A stretch of 64,000 nt of DNA from Porites lobata (GCA_942486035.1 CALNXK010000022.1:1618001-1682000), one strand, 5' to 3'; positions 1 to 11,454 are shown, counted from the stretch's first letter. The notes: generated by a model from the letters alone, not told the origin. Translations and numbers: made by a program.

Positions 1-994
1 TCTTCATCCATGTGTTCACTTTTTGCTACTCTGTTAATTCTGAGGGTCTGGAGGAAACAAGAAAAATTAAAAATTAAAACTGTATTTTCCATTAAGAAAA
101 CATAAATAGATGAGCCATCAAGGAACTTTAAATTCATCATAAAAGATGATTAAAACATTATTGCAAGGCATACAGTGTATGCTTTAGCTTATCAAATTTT
201 TCTGAGAACACTGAAAAACTGCTTGGAACCTGCATTCACCACTGTACGTTAATATCACATATGGCTTAAAAGAAGTTGTGTCAGGAAATTTTTTCCAAGT
301 TCAGACTGTGGGAACTACCCACCTAAGTAAGCAAAACTCAAAAGAGGCGGGGAACATTCCCTTCTTAATCCATACATCACTTTCCAGAAATGATGTGTAG
401 TGTGTATGCTAAACACATCCACTAATTTTAATCAGTGACAACAGACTCCCTCTCTCTCTCCCCTTCCCCATGGCTATAAAAACCCCATCCTCCAAATCTC
501 CATCAGTAAAAGAGCTGGCCCCAGTTGTTCAAACGCTGGATAATGCTATCTACCAGATAAATCACTATCCAGCGGATAGCACAATATATGGAACTACTGG
601 GTAATTTTTTTGGCATGAAAAGCTACTGCTAGTCAAACTAAAAACTAGTTCTACAAAATTCAATGATGGAATACTACTTTACCCTCACCTCTGAAAAGCT
701 GTGGTCAGTAGAACTGACAGAACAAAATGGATGCAACTTGATGGGGCTTACGCAAGACCGTTGTGCCCGACCTTGAACGACCTTGCACGAACCACATGAC
801 GTCGTCGCCGGAATATCAGACATTTGTGATAGCACAAACGACTTAAAATTCAAGTACGACAACTTTCTTTTTAAACAAAGATTCATTTTAGGTGTTCTTG
901 GTATGGTGAAAAAAGTAGTAGAATAACATGAAGGTGATGAGAAAAAGCAGAAAGACAAACACCGTGTAAACCGGCGAACAGCACAGGTTGCCAT
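1..994 (-). CDS. THEM4-like acyl-CoA thioesterase, 5' exons only (runs off the left edge)
   Basis: Two probable exons. Exon 1 is 994 to 689 (ATG at 994, 102 codons), ending at the donor GAG|GTGAGG. Exon 2 starts at 47 after a CCTCCAG acceptor and leaves the window at base 1. Both boundaries are phase 0. The peptide is rich in Arg, Ser and Cys near its N-terminus (MATCAVRRFTRCLSF) with no early acidic residue, which fits the mitochondrial leader of vertebrate THEM4. Exon 2 begins TLRINRVAKSEHMDE, which aligns in phase and pattern with the first coding exon seen in the neighbouring THEM4-like gene (TLSIAEAAESVSMDE at 10417). I infer a tandem paralogue; the hotdog domain itself would lie outside the window. 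Exon 1 alone has no diagnostic motif, so the call rests on the phase match and the exon-2 similarity. Confidence 0.5.
517..600. repeat. Half of a dispersed inverted-repeat element (GGATA-rich)
   Basis: The stretch GGCCCCAGTTGTTCAAACGC followed by alternating GGATA/TATCC blocks looks like one arm of a non-autonomous inverted-repeat element. A similar GGATAAGGATTTATCC block occurs near 23085. No opposite arm was found here. It lies upstream (in + coordinates) of the left THEM4-like exon 1, inside its first intron. Confidence 0.35.
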
Positions 995-1099
995 TGTTGA
1001 TGCAGGTTGATGTCACAAAGCAGCTATACCGAAACGCAGTGCAAATGCCGCATAGCTCATTTACATTAAAAGCCGTCCTACCTGGCGTAATATTATGAA

Positions 1100-1370
1100 G
1101 TTATTTCATCACAATGATCATAGTTAATTGAGTGGAATGGTTATGAAACCCGTCATACTCCTTTGTTATATGTTTTTGTGGACCTGAAAGTGCACAACGT
1201 TCAAAAGAATTCCTATCATTTTGATTGTATTGACCAATAAAAACGTTGCGTTAATTTATTCCGTAACAATTTGCCAACAGAAAACAACATAAACTGCAGC
1301 ACTGTTGTTTTTATCATTGATGTTTCCGCTTTTCATAACCAGTCTCCTCTAATAACTACGCAATGATGAA
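1100..1370. repeat. Dispersed repeat, copy A (inverted copy at 37.6 kb)
   Basis: This stretch is the reverse complement, with scattered changes, of about 37604-37885. Shared anchors include AACCAGTCTCCTCT at one end and TGAAACCCGT next to AACAAAGGA-type sequence at the other. No coding potential was seen in either copy, and terminal inverted repeats were not resolved. Confidence 0.5.
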
Positions 1371-2994
1371 TAATTGCTTTGCTCACGATGGTTTGTCAGG
1401 CCTCGTCACGATGACCGGGCGGAGGAACGGACCGTTTGATGTCGTATTTTGTGTCAGCGGACTTGCTTTCTATTCTCTTTGTGTGTGGTGTAACAGTCAC
1501 ATGATATGTCATGTAATGCAAACTTAAAGCCCCTCAAGGCCTTTCAAAAATATAAGCCCGGGGTTTATTTTCGGAACTTTACGAAAGTTTAACAGAAGCC
1601 CTGTTTGGCCTTTCCTTCGTGGCTGGCGTAAAAAGGGGAAGGGGGCCGGAGGGGGCAAGGAGAGAGTACTCTTCCCCGGGAGCCTATCACCCTGTCTTCA
1701 CCCCTCCACCCTCCTAAGCCACTGCGGGCTACCCGACTCCCCGTCGCTTACTTGCACGCTCGCCAGAGGAAGCCACCAGCTGCGCAGGCCTACAAGATAG
1801 TCTCACAGAAACTATAAATACTGGGATGGGTGAAAACGGGTTTAAAATTTCGATTTCTATTTTTGTTCTTTTACTATTGCTATCGTTATCATTATCATTG
1901 TCATTATCATTATCATCATTATTTTCACGGTCATCATCTTTTTCATCGTGTTCATGGATCGAATTATCATACTGAAATGCGGTGAAACTGTGAAGTTTCA
2001 CAAAAATCTTTTTCAAACTTTCGAAAATATGGGAGCCCAAAATCTATATAAAACAGGAGCCGATGATAAAAGCGGTGTATGTCAGGAGGGTAATGCTTGG
2101 ATTGAATGATTGCCAAGGATGGCATACGTTTCGTTACATAAATTTAGGCCCTCATTTTTTAAACTCAGTTGAATATGAATCTATTTGTGAAGATATATCA
2201 TTATTTTTAAAAAAAGCATTGAAATTGCAATTTCCTTGACATCGGTAAAAGTCGTGAAAAGGTCCATAAGTCGGGCTAGCCCCGAATCAAGCTCTGCAAA
2301 TGATTCTTTAAGGAATGGACCATTACAAAAGTGATAGGGGAACCGGGGCTAAATGCGAAAACATAAAAAACGGAGGGACTCAGTTTAAGAAAAATTATAC
2401 GCCCACGAATTATCGCAAAAAACATCTTCCCAAGGGACATTAAAAATTTCATTAAAATGCGTTTCCCAAAATCCTCAATCCCACCCCCAATCACTTTTAT
2501 AATGTTCCTTCTTATCTTGGTCTCAAATATCGAAAATTATTCCGCAAAAAATGGACGCCGCGGGTGGGGGAGGAAAAGAAAAACAGACTTTTTTTCTCCC
2601 ACCTGCCATTCCGCAAGTCAGGAGAGAGCTTCGCTAGAAACTTAGGTTGACCAGCGTATTACTATCGACTGCCTTCATTACTTCCAGGAAAAAAAAAATA
2701 TCAACACGATCAAAAGCGATATGATCTGTACAGAAGCGGGACGCAAAACAAAAGTCTGCTAGAACGGGACTTAAAAAAAATAAAGACAGCTAGTCCTGCT
2801 TTATGTTGGAAGATGTCTTGTCTCAGACTCAAAATTCAAGTTACAAAGACAAACTGGACGTAACACCTACTGAGTGACTTAAGAATTAAGCAAAATCAGT
2901 TCTTCAAAAATTAATGTATCTAATAGTAGATTACTTGACATGTCATAGAAAGACAGACGCACTAATACCCTGGTAGTCTGCTACACAGCCGTTT
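1371..2994. other. Gene-free stretch with low-complexity DNA
   Basis: No gene recognised. About 1875-1925 is a degenerate (TTATCA)n tract; an Asp/Asn-rich minus-strand reading frame across it is only the translation of that tract. Poly-A runs occur near 2690. Nothing else is supportable. Confidence 0.6.
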
Positions 2995-3034
2995 TTAGTG
3001 TCGTCACGCAACGCGCGTTGCGTGACGACACTAA
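2995..3034. repeat. 40-bp perfect palindrome
   Basis: Two 20-nt arms (2995-3014 and 3015-3034) are exact reverse complements with no spacer; the centre is ACGC|GCGT. On the two sides are similar phrases, AATACCCTGG to the left and AATACCCTGGG to the right, as if two element ends were joined head to head. Confidence 0.85.
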
Positions 3035-3599
3035 TACCCTGGGTGCCAGAGACTTTTCTAGCGCGGTTTCCGGTTTCTGTCAAGTCTTTATAGTGACCCG
3101 CGCGAAAAGCCTCTGGAGCAGAGCGCTATTGCTTTGATGACGCCGATCCAATCGTTAGCACGGTTAAATCAGTTGGTCCAGACTTTGGACACGACGGCTG
3201 ATTGGCTCCAAACGACCACCTGAGGGACTTTGAATCTAACAGACGCTACAATTGGTTGACAAGAATAGACCAGCACGTGAAAGAATGTTTCCATTTGTGC
3301 TGTTGACATGACGTAAGTGTACCTGCAAGAAGTGTTGTGTTGTGATGGCGGCTTCGGAAAATTTTGAAAGAGCATTTCGAGAAAAGCATAGAAAGCAATG
3401 TACTAGAAGGGTTTGATGGTGTAGACAAGTTAAGCGATAAGTAAACAAGTGGGTTTTTTCTCGCGGCTTCGTCGCTCGTGGCTTCGGCCTACGGCTCAAG
3501 ATGTGTCGGCCTTCGGCCAGCACCGAAAATTCCCGCCGCACGCGAGAAAAACCACTGGTACCCAGGGTAACTAGGGTGCAAAGAAAATCATTTTTACAG

Positions 3600-3832
3600 C
3601 TTACCATTCGGGCAAGCTAAAGCTAGCATTTACTAGCCCAGACGTCATTTCAACTAGCCCCCAAAACTTTTTGACTAGCAGAATTGATTTCACCGTTCTT
3701 CTGTTCATCGAATTCCTCAAAAAACATCACTTGCCCGTCGGGCAAGTTAAAAACAGAATTCACTAGCCCGATAGCAAAATCCACTAGCCCCGGGCTATCG
3801 GACACTACTTTCTTTGCACGCTGGTAACGCAC
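3600..3832 (-). pseudogene. Fragment of a repetitive coding sequence (SPGLVDF/GLVNS repeats)
   Basis: On the minus strand the frame reads phrases such as VVSDSPGLVDFAIGLVNS and NLPDGQVMFFEEFDEQ, then a stop. The DNA shows an internal repeat: CACTAGCCC-type blocks and GGGCAAG blocks recur three or four times in about 230 bp. I do not recognise the family with certainty. It has no start codon or flanking exon of its own, so I read it as a relic of a dispersed coding repeat rather than a gene. Confidence 0.4.
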
Positions 3833-3835
3833 TAA

Positions 3836-5760
3836 CGAATCAGTGAAAGAGGAGGTAGAGGACAGAAACCCCTACCCCAAATTGCACATGAGCGGAAACT
3901 GAAATTCTTCGGCTGTGATACGTGACATCCAAGTGAGCTATACTAAAACTGGCTAAAATCAACATGCATGGACGCCTTCCTGGCGGAAGAGGGCGTGGCT
4001 GGCTGCGTAGAAACGGACATGTGCGAATGGACTCCGAGCACACCTTCCCAGACTGTCAGCAGGCTTGCTGAGGATAGAGAGCTAGGGATGAGACAGCATC
4101 AGCGTTCGTCTACGGATCCTGGGAGATCTTTGGCATAAAAGAAGAATATTCAACAGACTCTAAAAAAAATTCGTAATCATGATAACCATTTTTATTACAC
4201 AGCCCTAGAAAAGGGTCTTTACTAAAAGTACGTAAAACAATATTTACAGAAGGGATGGGTCTTTTAATTTTCCATGAACAGGTTGGGCGATTTTTAAAAA
4301 AAATATTGTGGAAACAATCAGTCGCGACAGACCATTTCGTAAAGATTCATAAGTCAGTTATAGATTTTAATTAAATATAGCCTGTCCACAGATGCTTTTC
4401 CTTTGTCTTTCGACAATTCCACAGCGCGCCATCGAGCGCCGAGCCCGAGAACGAGCGCGAATGCCAAGGCAGTTTAAACTGTCCATGAGGTTAATAAAAA
4501 TGTATCACATTCTTTGTGCATATTTCTTTTTAGGATCTGTGAACAGGCTAAATTAGAGAGAATTTAGCTCTCTCAGCAGCTTTTCCTTTTGTGATACAAA
4601 TTCACTTTCCAACAAAACGCCATCATCTTTTAAAGCCTTTAGGTCCTTAAGCTGTTGTAGAAGGGTTGAACGCACACGCATCTACGAAAAGAATTTCGGG
4701 AAAAGAACAAAAATTACAAACTCATAAGATTCCAGCAGAAAATACGTAAATAATTTTTATGTATTTTCGATGAACTATTTTATCTACCGGCGAATGTTAT
4801 CTGTACATATAACAGAACTTGAAATCTAATTGTCATGTCACAGAGAGACGCGCGATCAGATTGCTTTGGGTCACGCACTCCTAACGAAGAAGCGGTCCTT
4901 CGAGTCGGATACGTCACAGTGACGCACTGAGCTCAGAACGCCGAGAAAAGCACCTTGCAGGAACTCGTGAAACAGTCATCAAATTTGAGCAATAGTTCAC
5001 TGGCAGTATACACTGTCCCTGGGGAGAACAAAAATATATAACATTTTATGTGCATATTTCTATTTAGGGTTCTTGCCTTTCTCTCGGTAGTGTCTGCGCG
5101 GGAGTTCCCACTGAATCCATCGTCACTTGATATCTGATCATTAGACGAGTTTAAAACTCTTGTTTGTGCGTTCTGTTCAACTCGAACGCTGCTGGAAGCT
5201 AAAATGAGATCAAAAAGTCAGCTCTCGCTTATAGCGATTACGGCCTTTCGGACCCCCGCTTATTGCCCGCAATGGCTAAAGTCCATGATAATAATGTCTC
5301 ATCATCACTAATTTTCCCGATTTCAGAAAGAATATCGTGAAATAAAGAAGCCGCAAAAGAACTTTTTTGGTGAAATCAACAACTTCCTTCCTACCTCCCT
5401 AGGATTAATTTAAAGAAACTGATATTTTTAGTGAAATGGTAAAACCTCGAATTAGCGCCTCCCCTCAAATAAGTAATCCCTTCAGATAAGAGCACCAAGT
5501 ATCACCTCAACAGTCAAAATAAGCGCTTTCCGTTGAGTAAGCGACACCCCTACCATCCCCTTCTTCTTTATGGTCAACAAAGGTTGCATGAGCACAAAGC
5601 CGCGATCCTTTCAAATAACAGCCCATCGCATTGGGCCAACATTTAAAATAAGCGCCACCCTCAAGTAAGCGACACTCCTCCCATCCCCCTCTTCTTTTTC
5701 TTAGACAGTAAATTGTTAATCACTCGTGCGGCTTTTTTGGAGATCAATGGCATTCCTGTT
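3836..5760. other. Gene-free stretch with short dispersed repeats
   Basis: No gene seen. Two related stretches near 4495-4545 and 5030-5075 share TGTGCATATTTCT followed by TTTAGG. Two more near 5520-5575 and 5645-5700 share TAAGCG...GTAAGCGACA followed by CCATCCCC. These look like copies of short interspersed repeats. Confidence 0.5.
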
Positions 5761-5763
5761 ATA

Positions 5764-6102
5764 CAGTAAAACCCCACAACTAAGAACCTAGATTTTTCCA
5801 AGTTAACCTAAACAGGTTCTTGTATTAATTGTAGTTGGCACACCTTTAGGCTATGTAGGTTCTTAAATAGGTTCTTAGTTTGCAAAGAAAAAAAAATACA
5901 GTATAGCTAAGAGTATTTGGTGGTTCAGTCGCACATATCTTATGTTTGTCTAAGTGTGCACAAGTTTTTCATAGATTTTAGAAAGTAAGAGCCTGTTTCA
6001 GATTTTGGGCTAAAAAGGTTCTCAAATAGACGGGGGCTTAACTGGCAAATTTTGGCCTAACAGGTTCTTAAAATCCAGGTTCTTAGTTGCGGGGTTTTAC
6101 TG
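5764..6102. mobile_element. Non-autonomous DNA element with TA duplication (Tc1/mariner-like MITE)
   Basis: The 339-bp element starts CAGTAAAACCCCACAACTAA and ends with the matching inverted sequence GTTGCGGGGTTTTACTG; about 26 of 27 terminal bases pair. It is flanked by TA on both sides (5762-5763 and 6103-6104), the target duplication expected for Tc1/mariner-pogo transposition. The interior repeats the phrase AGGTTCTTA several times and has no transposase frame. Confidence 0.8.
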
Positions 6103-6899
6103 TATACATCATTACGATCAAAGAGACAGGTTCATTTTCTTCTAAATTACATCTTACAATTTCCACAGCCATGTTTTGACATAGTTCCTTTACCATCTAT
6201 AATCTCTTCTTCAAACGTTTGCGCGCAATTGCTGCGCTTCCAATTCTAAGGTTGTGAACTAATATAACAACAAAATTTGCATTTAATTGTTCGGGGCCCG
6301 GTTCCTCGAGTGATGAATTTCAAAAAAAGCTACAATAAATAAATATAATGCACACTTTTACGAACCGATAAGGTGCAGAAAGAAACTGTGCATAACACCA
6401 ACTGAGTGGCAAAGCAATGAGGCTACCTCTCACCTTGTTAGCCTGTGTAGCCGGCGGGATCGTCAGCGCGATCAAAATGTTGGCAGAGGAGCTGCAAGGT
6501 CATGTGGAAAATGGAAGGAGCGTTTTGAAACTTGCTCGCGGCTTTGCCTCACACACACGCAAAAGAAATTCCATCAGCTACGCAAGTTACCACCTCGGGC
6601 GTGTCCTCTCGCGCATATCACTTATCTCATGCACTGTATTTCTTCTGCGCCGGTAAAAGCTTTTTACGGCTCAATAACCATGATAAAATTAACAACTAAG
6701 GTCTCTAAAAGGAAGTATCATGTTTTATTGTATAACACCAATGAAATAACAGGTGAGCTTTCGCGCGAAAACTTGATATCTTCACATGTGAAAATATCAC
6801 CGTTGCTATGACTACATAATAAATCGCGCCTTTCACACCAAAAAAACTATTCAAGTGAAATGGTTTGGTAGTTCATTGGTGTTTATATGATAAATAGAA
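6103..6899. other. Gene-free stretch upstream of the foldback
   Basis: No gene recognised. About 6430-6655 is open in one frame (LTLLACVAGGIVSA...), but it has no exon signals I trust. The stretch 6660-6900 appears to belong to the same dispersed element as the foldback that follows. Confidence 0.4.
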
Positions 6900-6904
6900 C
6901 ATTA

Positions 6905-7037
6905 CATGGCCGCTTAGAGACACGAAATTTCTCTTCTCGTGTTGAAAAAATATTTCACTCGTTCGTTGCGCTATTTGGTGAAATATTTTTCAACACTCGA
7001 AGAGAAATTTCGTATCTCCGCGCGGCCATGTAATGTC
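6905..7037. repeat. Foldback repeat overlapping the THEM4-like 3' end
   Basis: The left arm (ACATTACATGGCCGC...GAAATTTCTCTTC) and right arm (GAAGAGAAATTTCG...GCGGCCATGTAATGT) pair over about 55 nt with a short AT-rich loop containing TTCACTCGTTCG. It is a non-coding inverted repeat of the dispersed kind. The terminal exon of the minus-strand thioesterase gene reads into its right arm. Confidence 0.8.
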
Positions 7038-10000
7038 CTCTATATCTACATCAACTGCACCTTTTCCTTGTGTATCCAGTTGAATAAACAAAGCATTAGC
7101 AGTTACAAATGTCACTTTGCCGTCCGGTGACTTCAGTTCGGCTGAGCAAAATATTATTTTCCCTTCCACCTTGTCAACCCTGGATTCGACCAGTGTAGTA
7201 GATCCTAGAGGAAGAAAACTAAAAACAAAAACTAAAAATGTTCGAATTTTCATATGAATAGAGAGAGATGGAGTTAATATGATTGGATTCTTCACGTTTG
7301 ACTAAAAACTGATTTACTTTTTGCCACAATGTTAATATGAGGGAGGACTTTCTCACTAAATACATACATCATGCATCCCTTTACTTTACTTTCTTAATTT
7401 TCAATTGTTTTTAAGAATGTTTGTAACCTTTGCAGATGGCTAGTTCCATTGCAAAATAGACGACGCTCTTTCAAAAAAATTAATAAAATTTCTACAAGAA
7501 GCTAACATCTTGGAATTTCTTCCAGTCTTTAAAATAAAAATAATACAGTCACAATTCCATCAAGCACTGGCCACCCTTGGGGTACTAGCACAAGCCACCC
7601 TTGGGGTACCAGTGCCGGCCACCCTTAGGGTATCAGCACCAGCCACCCTTCGGGTACCAGCGCTGGCCACCCTTGGGGTTCCAGAGCCGGCCACCCTTGG
7701 GGTAGCAGTGCCCATCACCCTTGGGGTAGCAGTGCAGGACACCCTTGAGGTACCAACGCCGGCCACCCTCAGGTTACCAGCGCCAGCCACCCTTGGGGTA
7801 CCAGCGCTGGCCACCCTTGGGGTAGCAGACCCGGACACCTTTGGGGTACTAGTGCCGGCCACCCTTGGGGTACCAGCACTGGCCACCCTTGGGGTACCAG
7901 TGCAGGAAACCCTTGTGGTACCAGCAAGTGGGTGCTTAATGGAAGTTGGCAGGTAGTTTGCAGATGGGTGCAATCACCAAATGACATAACACAAAAGATT
8001 GAAAAGACACCAAACAATACCGACAACAAAACATGAAAGTGAACCAACAATGGCTTCTGCAACACCCACAAACACCTGTTTGACCATTCAACCGCCGTTC
8101 ATCAGAAATTAACATAATCTTTAGCAGAAACATTACTATATTTTGAAAGAAACATCTGTGACGAGATAGATCAGTGCATTACTTTTCCACAATCAGTCGT
8201 CACCTTCTATGCCTGACTGTATTTTTCTTCATTTTTTAAAATACCGTAAAACCAAACAAAGCTTCAAGCCTGTTTAGTTTCGTATGTGGTGCAGGCTATA
8301 ATGACCCATTTAACCCTTTAAGTCCCAATATCCACATAATTTTATAAATTCTCCATACTGATCTTTATACTTTTCTTTAAAGAAATAAATAAGAGTTTGA
8401 TAACAGATCAAAGCACTTTCTCTTTATAGTGATCATTTTATTAACTCTCATAACCATTTTTCTTGGAAACATATGGATATATTGTTAGGAGAAAATTGTT
8501 GTTGGTCACTACTGGGACTTTCAGGGTTAAAGAGGAGAAAACAATAGGAGAACTCTCATCAGGATGAATGGTTAAAGGCCTTCTTCCTCGAATCACTTTA
8601 GATACAAAGTTTGTAACTGAGATACCCCACTCCCCATCAAAACCCTAAATGTAAATCCAGCCCTAAGAAGCATGATAAAAATTGTTATCCATGCACTGGC
8701 ATTAGTGTTATATACTTTTAACACATCAGAAGACTCATGACCCTGCCTATCTTGGTACAACCATCTGAACATTTTCAGGTTTTTTTGTGGTAGTTCTTAG
8801 AGCCATAATCGTTCCTGATATTATTTTCCTTTCCTTACCTTTTGTACTCCATGGACAATGAAGCTGTAATGCAATGAGAGAAACATCTGTTTACACAGGC
8901 ATTGATGGCATCATCCAATATGCATGTACTTGCACCCCGATGAACACAGCTATCAACATAACACAAGAGAGTTATACTTAATATTACTGTTATTTAAAAG
9001 GCTGGGTACTTATACAAACTGCAGACTTCAAACTGGGGAAGATAAGTCTTCTTATTGACCCAATTGGTGCTACGTACATGTACCAACATGTACAGTCAAG
9101 CCCCGGTCTATGGACACCTGCTTAATAGTAAGGACACCTCATTATTACGGACAGTTTGCTTTGTCCCTGTGGAAAGAAAGCCCTTACATTTTCCCTAAAT
9201 TCAACCAAGTACCAGCCCAGTTAATAAGGACACTTTCTTTGGTCCCCTCAGTGTCAGGTATTAACAGGAATTGACTGTACCCTGTAACAGGAAATAATTC
9301 CTAGCCATTAGAAATCATGCCTTAATACAAACCAAGAAAAAAATGATATATAAAGAGACAGGGACAGCGCTAGGATTTCCCCCAGTGGCAATGAATGTGG
9401 CCCCCGAATACTTTCATAGGAAAATAGAAGAAAAATTAAGAACCAAAAGAAAAACCTAGCTGTTTTATTCCCTGCCTACTTGTTCTGTTTACCCAGCAAC
9501 TTGAAATCTAAGTGACATGCATTTAGGAAAACTTGAAAAATGCTGGCTTATCTCTTCCCAGGGCAGGGGAGTTCCTTATAATATATGTATTAGATTGTGC
9601 TCAGGCTACACAGGGACATGGATGAGCCAAATAAAATGGAAAATCTTTAAAATTTTCCATGTTTTGCTCATCCATGGCCCAGAGTAGCCTGAGCACAATC
9701 TAATACATATATGTAAAGAAACTCTGCTACCCAGGCCAGCTGTAATAGGGAGCTTAATCAAAGATGTTTTTGATTGACGCACGTCTACCAGTGAGAAGAG
9801 TATTTTTTCAATTCTTCAGCGGTGGTATTGCCTGCATTTTCAAGCAAATTGTCTCTGTAAGAGTAAAGGAACCTAGCAAAACAAATTTGGTTACATCAAG
9901 GCATATTTTAATATTTTAAAAAAAGGACAAGGCCTCACTTCCAGTTGACATGTGTCGTTGAAAAACGTCTTTGCTTAAGCTCCCCATTAAAAGCTCTCGA

Positions 10001-10417
10001 CAACATACGGTGGGTCACGCTCAAGGCATCAAACAGCAACAGCAATAAATAAAACAGTAATAAAGTCCAGAAACTGACTTACCCTGGTGTGCCTTGGGTG
10101 TACGGTCCAAACTGAACAACACCTTTTAGTTTCCGCTTGTCTTTATTGACAAAATACTGATATTCAAAGAATTTCCCTGGAAATTCAGAGTTTACTGCTT
10201 TTGTGAACAATTTCTTTTCACCATTGAATGATGAAGAGGATAGATCATCTGTGTGCTTTATCCAGTCTCCTTTTCCATGGTCTATCAAATCACCAGTAAG
10301 TTTCTTTAACAGTTCTAAAGATTCTGGCATCCACAAGTTAAATGATGAAGAAGTGCATTTATCTGATTCACTTTCATCCATTGAAACACTCTCTGCTGCT
10401 TCAGCAATACTTAGAGT
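6990..10417 (-). CDS. THEM4-like acyl-CoA thioesterase (hotdog fold), partial model
   Basis: Vertebrate THEM4 hydrolyses acyl-CoA in mitochondria. Three exons are clear, all with GT-AG sites: 10417-10083 (TLSIAEAAES... to VQFGPYTQGTPG), 8949-8839 (CVHRGASTCILDDAINAC...SLSMEYK) and 7204-6990 (STTLVESRVDKVEGK...ALFIQLD, then stop). These match, in order, the human THEM4 stretches around QGGPYLEGPPG, FIHGGAIATMIDA and SQLDKVEGRKFFVS. Phases show one small exon (1+3n+1 nt, expected to encode a PIPLG-like stretch) is missing between the last two; I could not find it. No first exon was found. Oddities: the HGGA motif reads HRGA, although the following Asp is kept, and the last 14 or so codons come from a foldback repeat. 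It may be a decaying tandem copy of the gene at the left edge. Confidence 0.72.
7571..7930. repeat. Minisatellite, 15 x 24 bp
   Basis: Fifteen units near CCACCCTTGGGGTACCAGCG follow each other, every one exactly 24 nt, with point differences but no indels. Because 24 is divisible by three, an 8-residue repeat is open on both strands (plus: TLGVPAPA-like; minus: GTPRVASA-like). It lies in an intron of the THEM4-like gene. I treat it as a tandem repeat, not as a protein gene. Confidence 0.95.
8314..8526. mobile_element. piggyBac-like MITE (TTAA flanks), copy A
   Basis: The 213-bp element starts CCCTTTAAGTCCC and ends GGGACTTTCAGGG (inverted), with TTAA immediately outside each end (8310-8313 and 8527-8530). 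TTAA duplication is the hallmark of piggyBac transposition. No coding sequence inside. It sits in an intron of the THEM4-like gene and has a relative at 49907-50110. Confidence 0.75.
9093..9277. mobile_element. Short MITE with TA duplication
   Basis: The 185-bp element starts CAGTCAAGCCCCGGTCTATG and ends GGAATTGACTG, flanked by TA on both sides (9091-9092, 9278-9279). The terminal match is short (about 7-8 bp), but the interior GGACAC/GTCC phrases are also inverted. It is probably a Tc1/mariner-type non-autonomous element. Confidence 0.6.
9583..9711. repeat. Foldback (long inverted repeat)
   Basis: The left arm contains ATATGTATTAGATTGTGCTC and AGGCTAC; the right arm is its reverse complement, GTAGCCTGAGCACAATC followed by TAATACATAT. 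The inner parts also pair (CATGGATGAGC with GCTCATCCATG; ATGGAAAAT with ATTTTCCAT). The whole stretch can fold into one long hairpin. It lies in the intron between two THEM4-like exons. Confidence 0.8.
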
Positions 10418-11292
10418 CTGAAAGAGACAAGACAAAAAAGTAAGGGACATAGGCAGACCAAAGACTAAAATGAACAAAGCTGCAAATAACAGTAAATTAT
10501 GTAAAACATTCAGCTGAAATATGCAAACTAAATACATCTGATAGAATGTTCACAGTCCCCTATTTTTCTGTAAGATTGTCAAGATTGAGCGCTTTGCAGA
10601 ATTATGGACAGCCACCAGTCTCAAATAGTCCGAGTCTAGCTTGAGGATGAGTGTCAAATTTATGCCCATGCCTTAACCCCTCGGTACATATGAAACAAAA
10701 AATAGCCACCCGTAGTGGTAAGCACTCGACCCTGACAATCTTGACAAAAAATAGGGGACTACGAACAGTTTATACGTCTGAAAAAATATTATTTGTGGGC
10801 GATTACAAACTGAGTTTGGCCACTGTAGAGGGTTTGAGAAGCTTATGTTTTGAGCTCTTGGTCAGAGTGAATCAGGGGATTGTGGGTTGTGCATGGTTTA
10901 TACACTGAGTGCTGGAGGTATGTGTTTGGTGGCACATGGTACTGTGGGGACAAGAGTGCCACATTGAAACTTTAAGAGGAGTTTTGTTCAAGATTTTTTG
11001 TAGTTTTCTGTGTTGCCTTAGTGAAACATTTTGGCTGGAATGATTGGCAAGATTATTTTCAATGGCAAACTTTTGGTTTGATGCATCTTTTCGGCCTGTT
11101 TCTGCTATGTTTAACTTTTTACATAGGACATATGACAGAATGTGCAGATGTGCAGATGGGCATGTGAAACAGGCAGTCATACTAAATGGACTGTTTGGGT
11201 CCTGAAATGGTGGCATGCTCGAGCCCAAACCTACAGATCTGAGGTCCAATGTGATAAACACTACATGTAGACCACAACGCCTCCAAATTGAG

Positions 11293-11454
11293 TGAATGCC
11301 AAAGTTTTTCAAAATACATGTTGAAAAAGGAGAAAAACCAGACATTTTAAGGGTGCTTCCTCTTCTTCAGTGGTCCACTAAAGATGATGGAGCACCCTCG
11401 AAATGTCTGGGTATTTCCTCTTTCAACATGTATTTTGAAAAACTTTGACATTCA
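11293..11454. repeat. Foldback with 64-65-nt arms
   Basis: The left arm 11293-11357 and right arm 11391-11454 are imperfect reverse complements (TGAATGCCAAAGTTTTTC against GAAAAACTTTGACATTCA; GGGTGCT against AGCACCC) around a 33-nt loop. It lies just 3' of the Crypton-type gene and no coding role was seen. Confidence 0.75.

Noticed and set aside
1729..2040. Asn/Asp-rich minus-strand frame
   Set aside because: Translation of a (TTATCA)n low-complexity tract.
7571..7930. CRISPR array
   Set aside because: Units are contiguous 24-mers with no spacers, in a eukaryotic intron.
7510..7956. 148-codon plus-strand and 137-codon minus-strand open frames over the 24-bp repeat
   Set aside because: Both are direct results of a repeat unit divisible by three with no stop in it; no start context, splice sites or domain. 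Kept only as a finding.
10872..11345. 157-codon minus-strand open frame
   Set aside because: No match to the missing C-terminal recombinase segment or to THEM4; it runs into a foldback arm. Probably chance.
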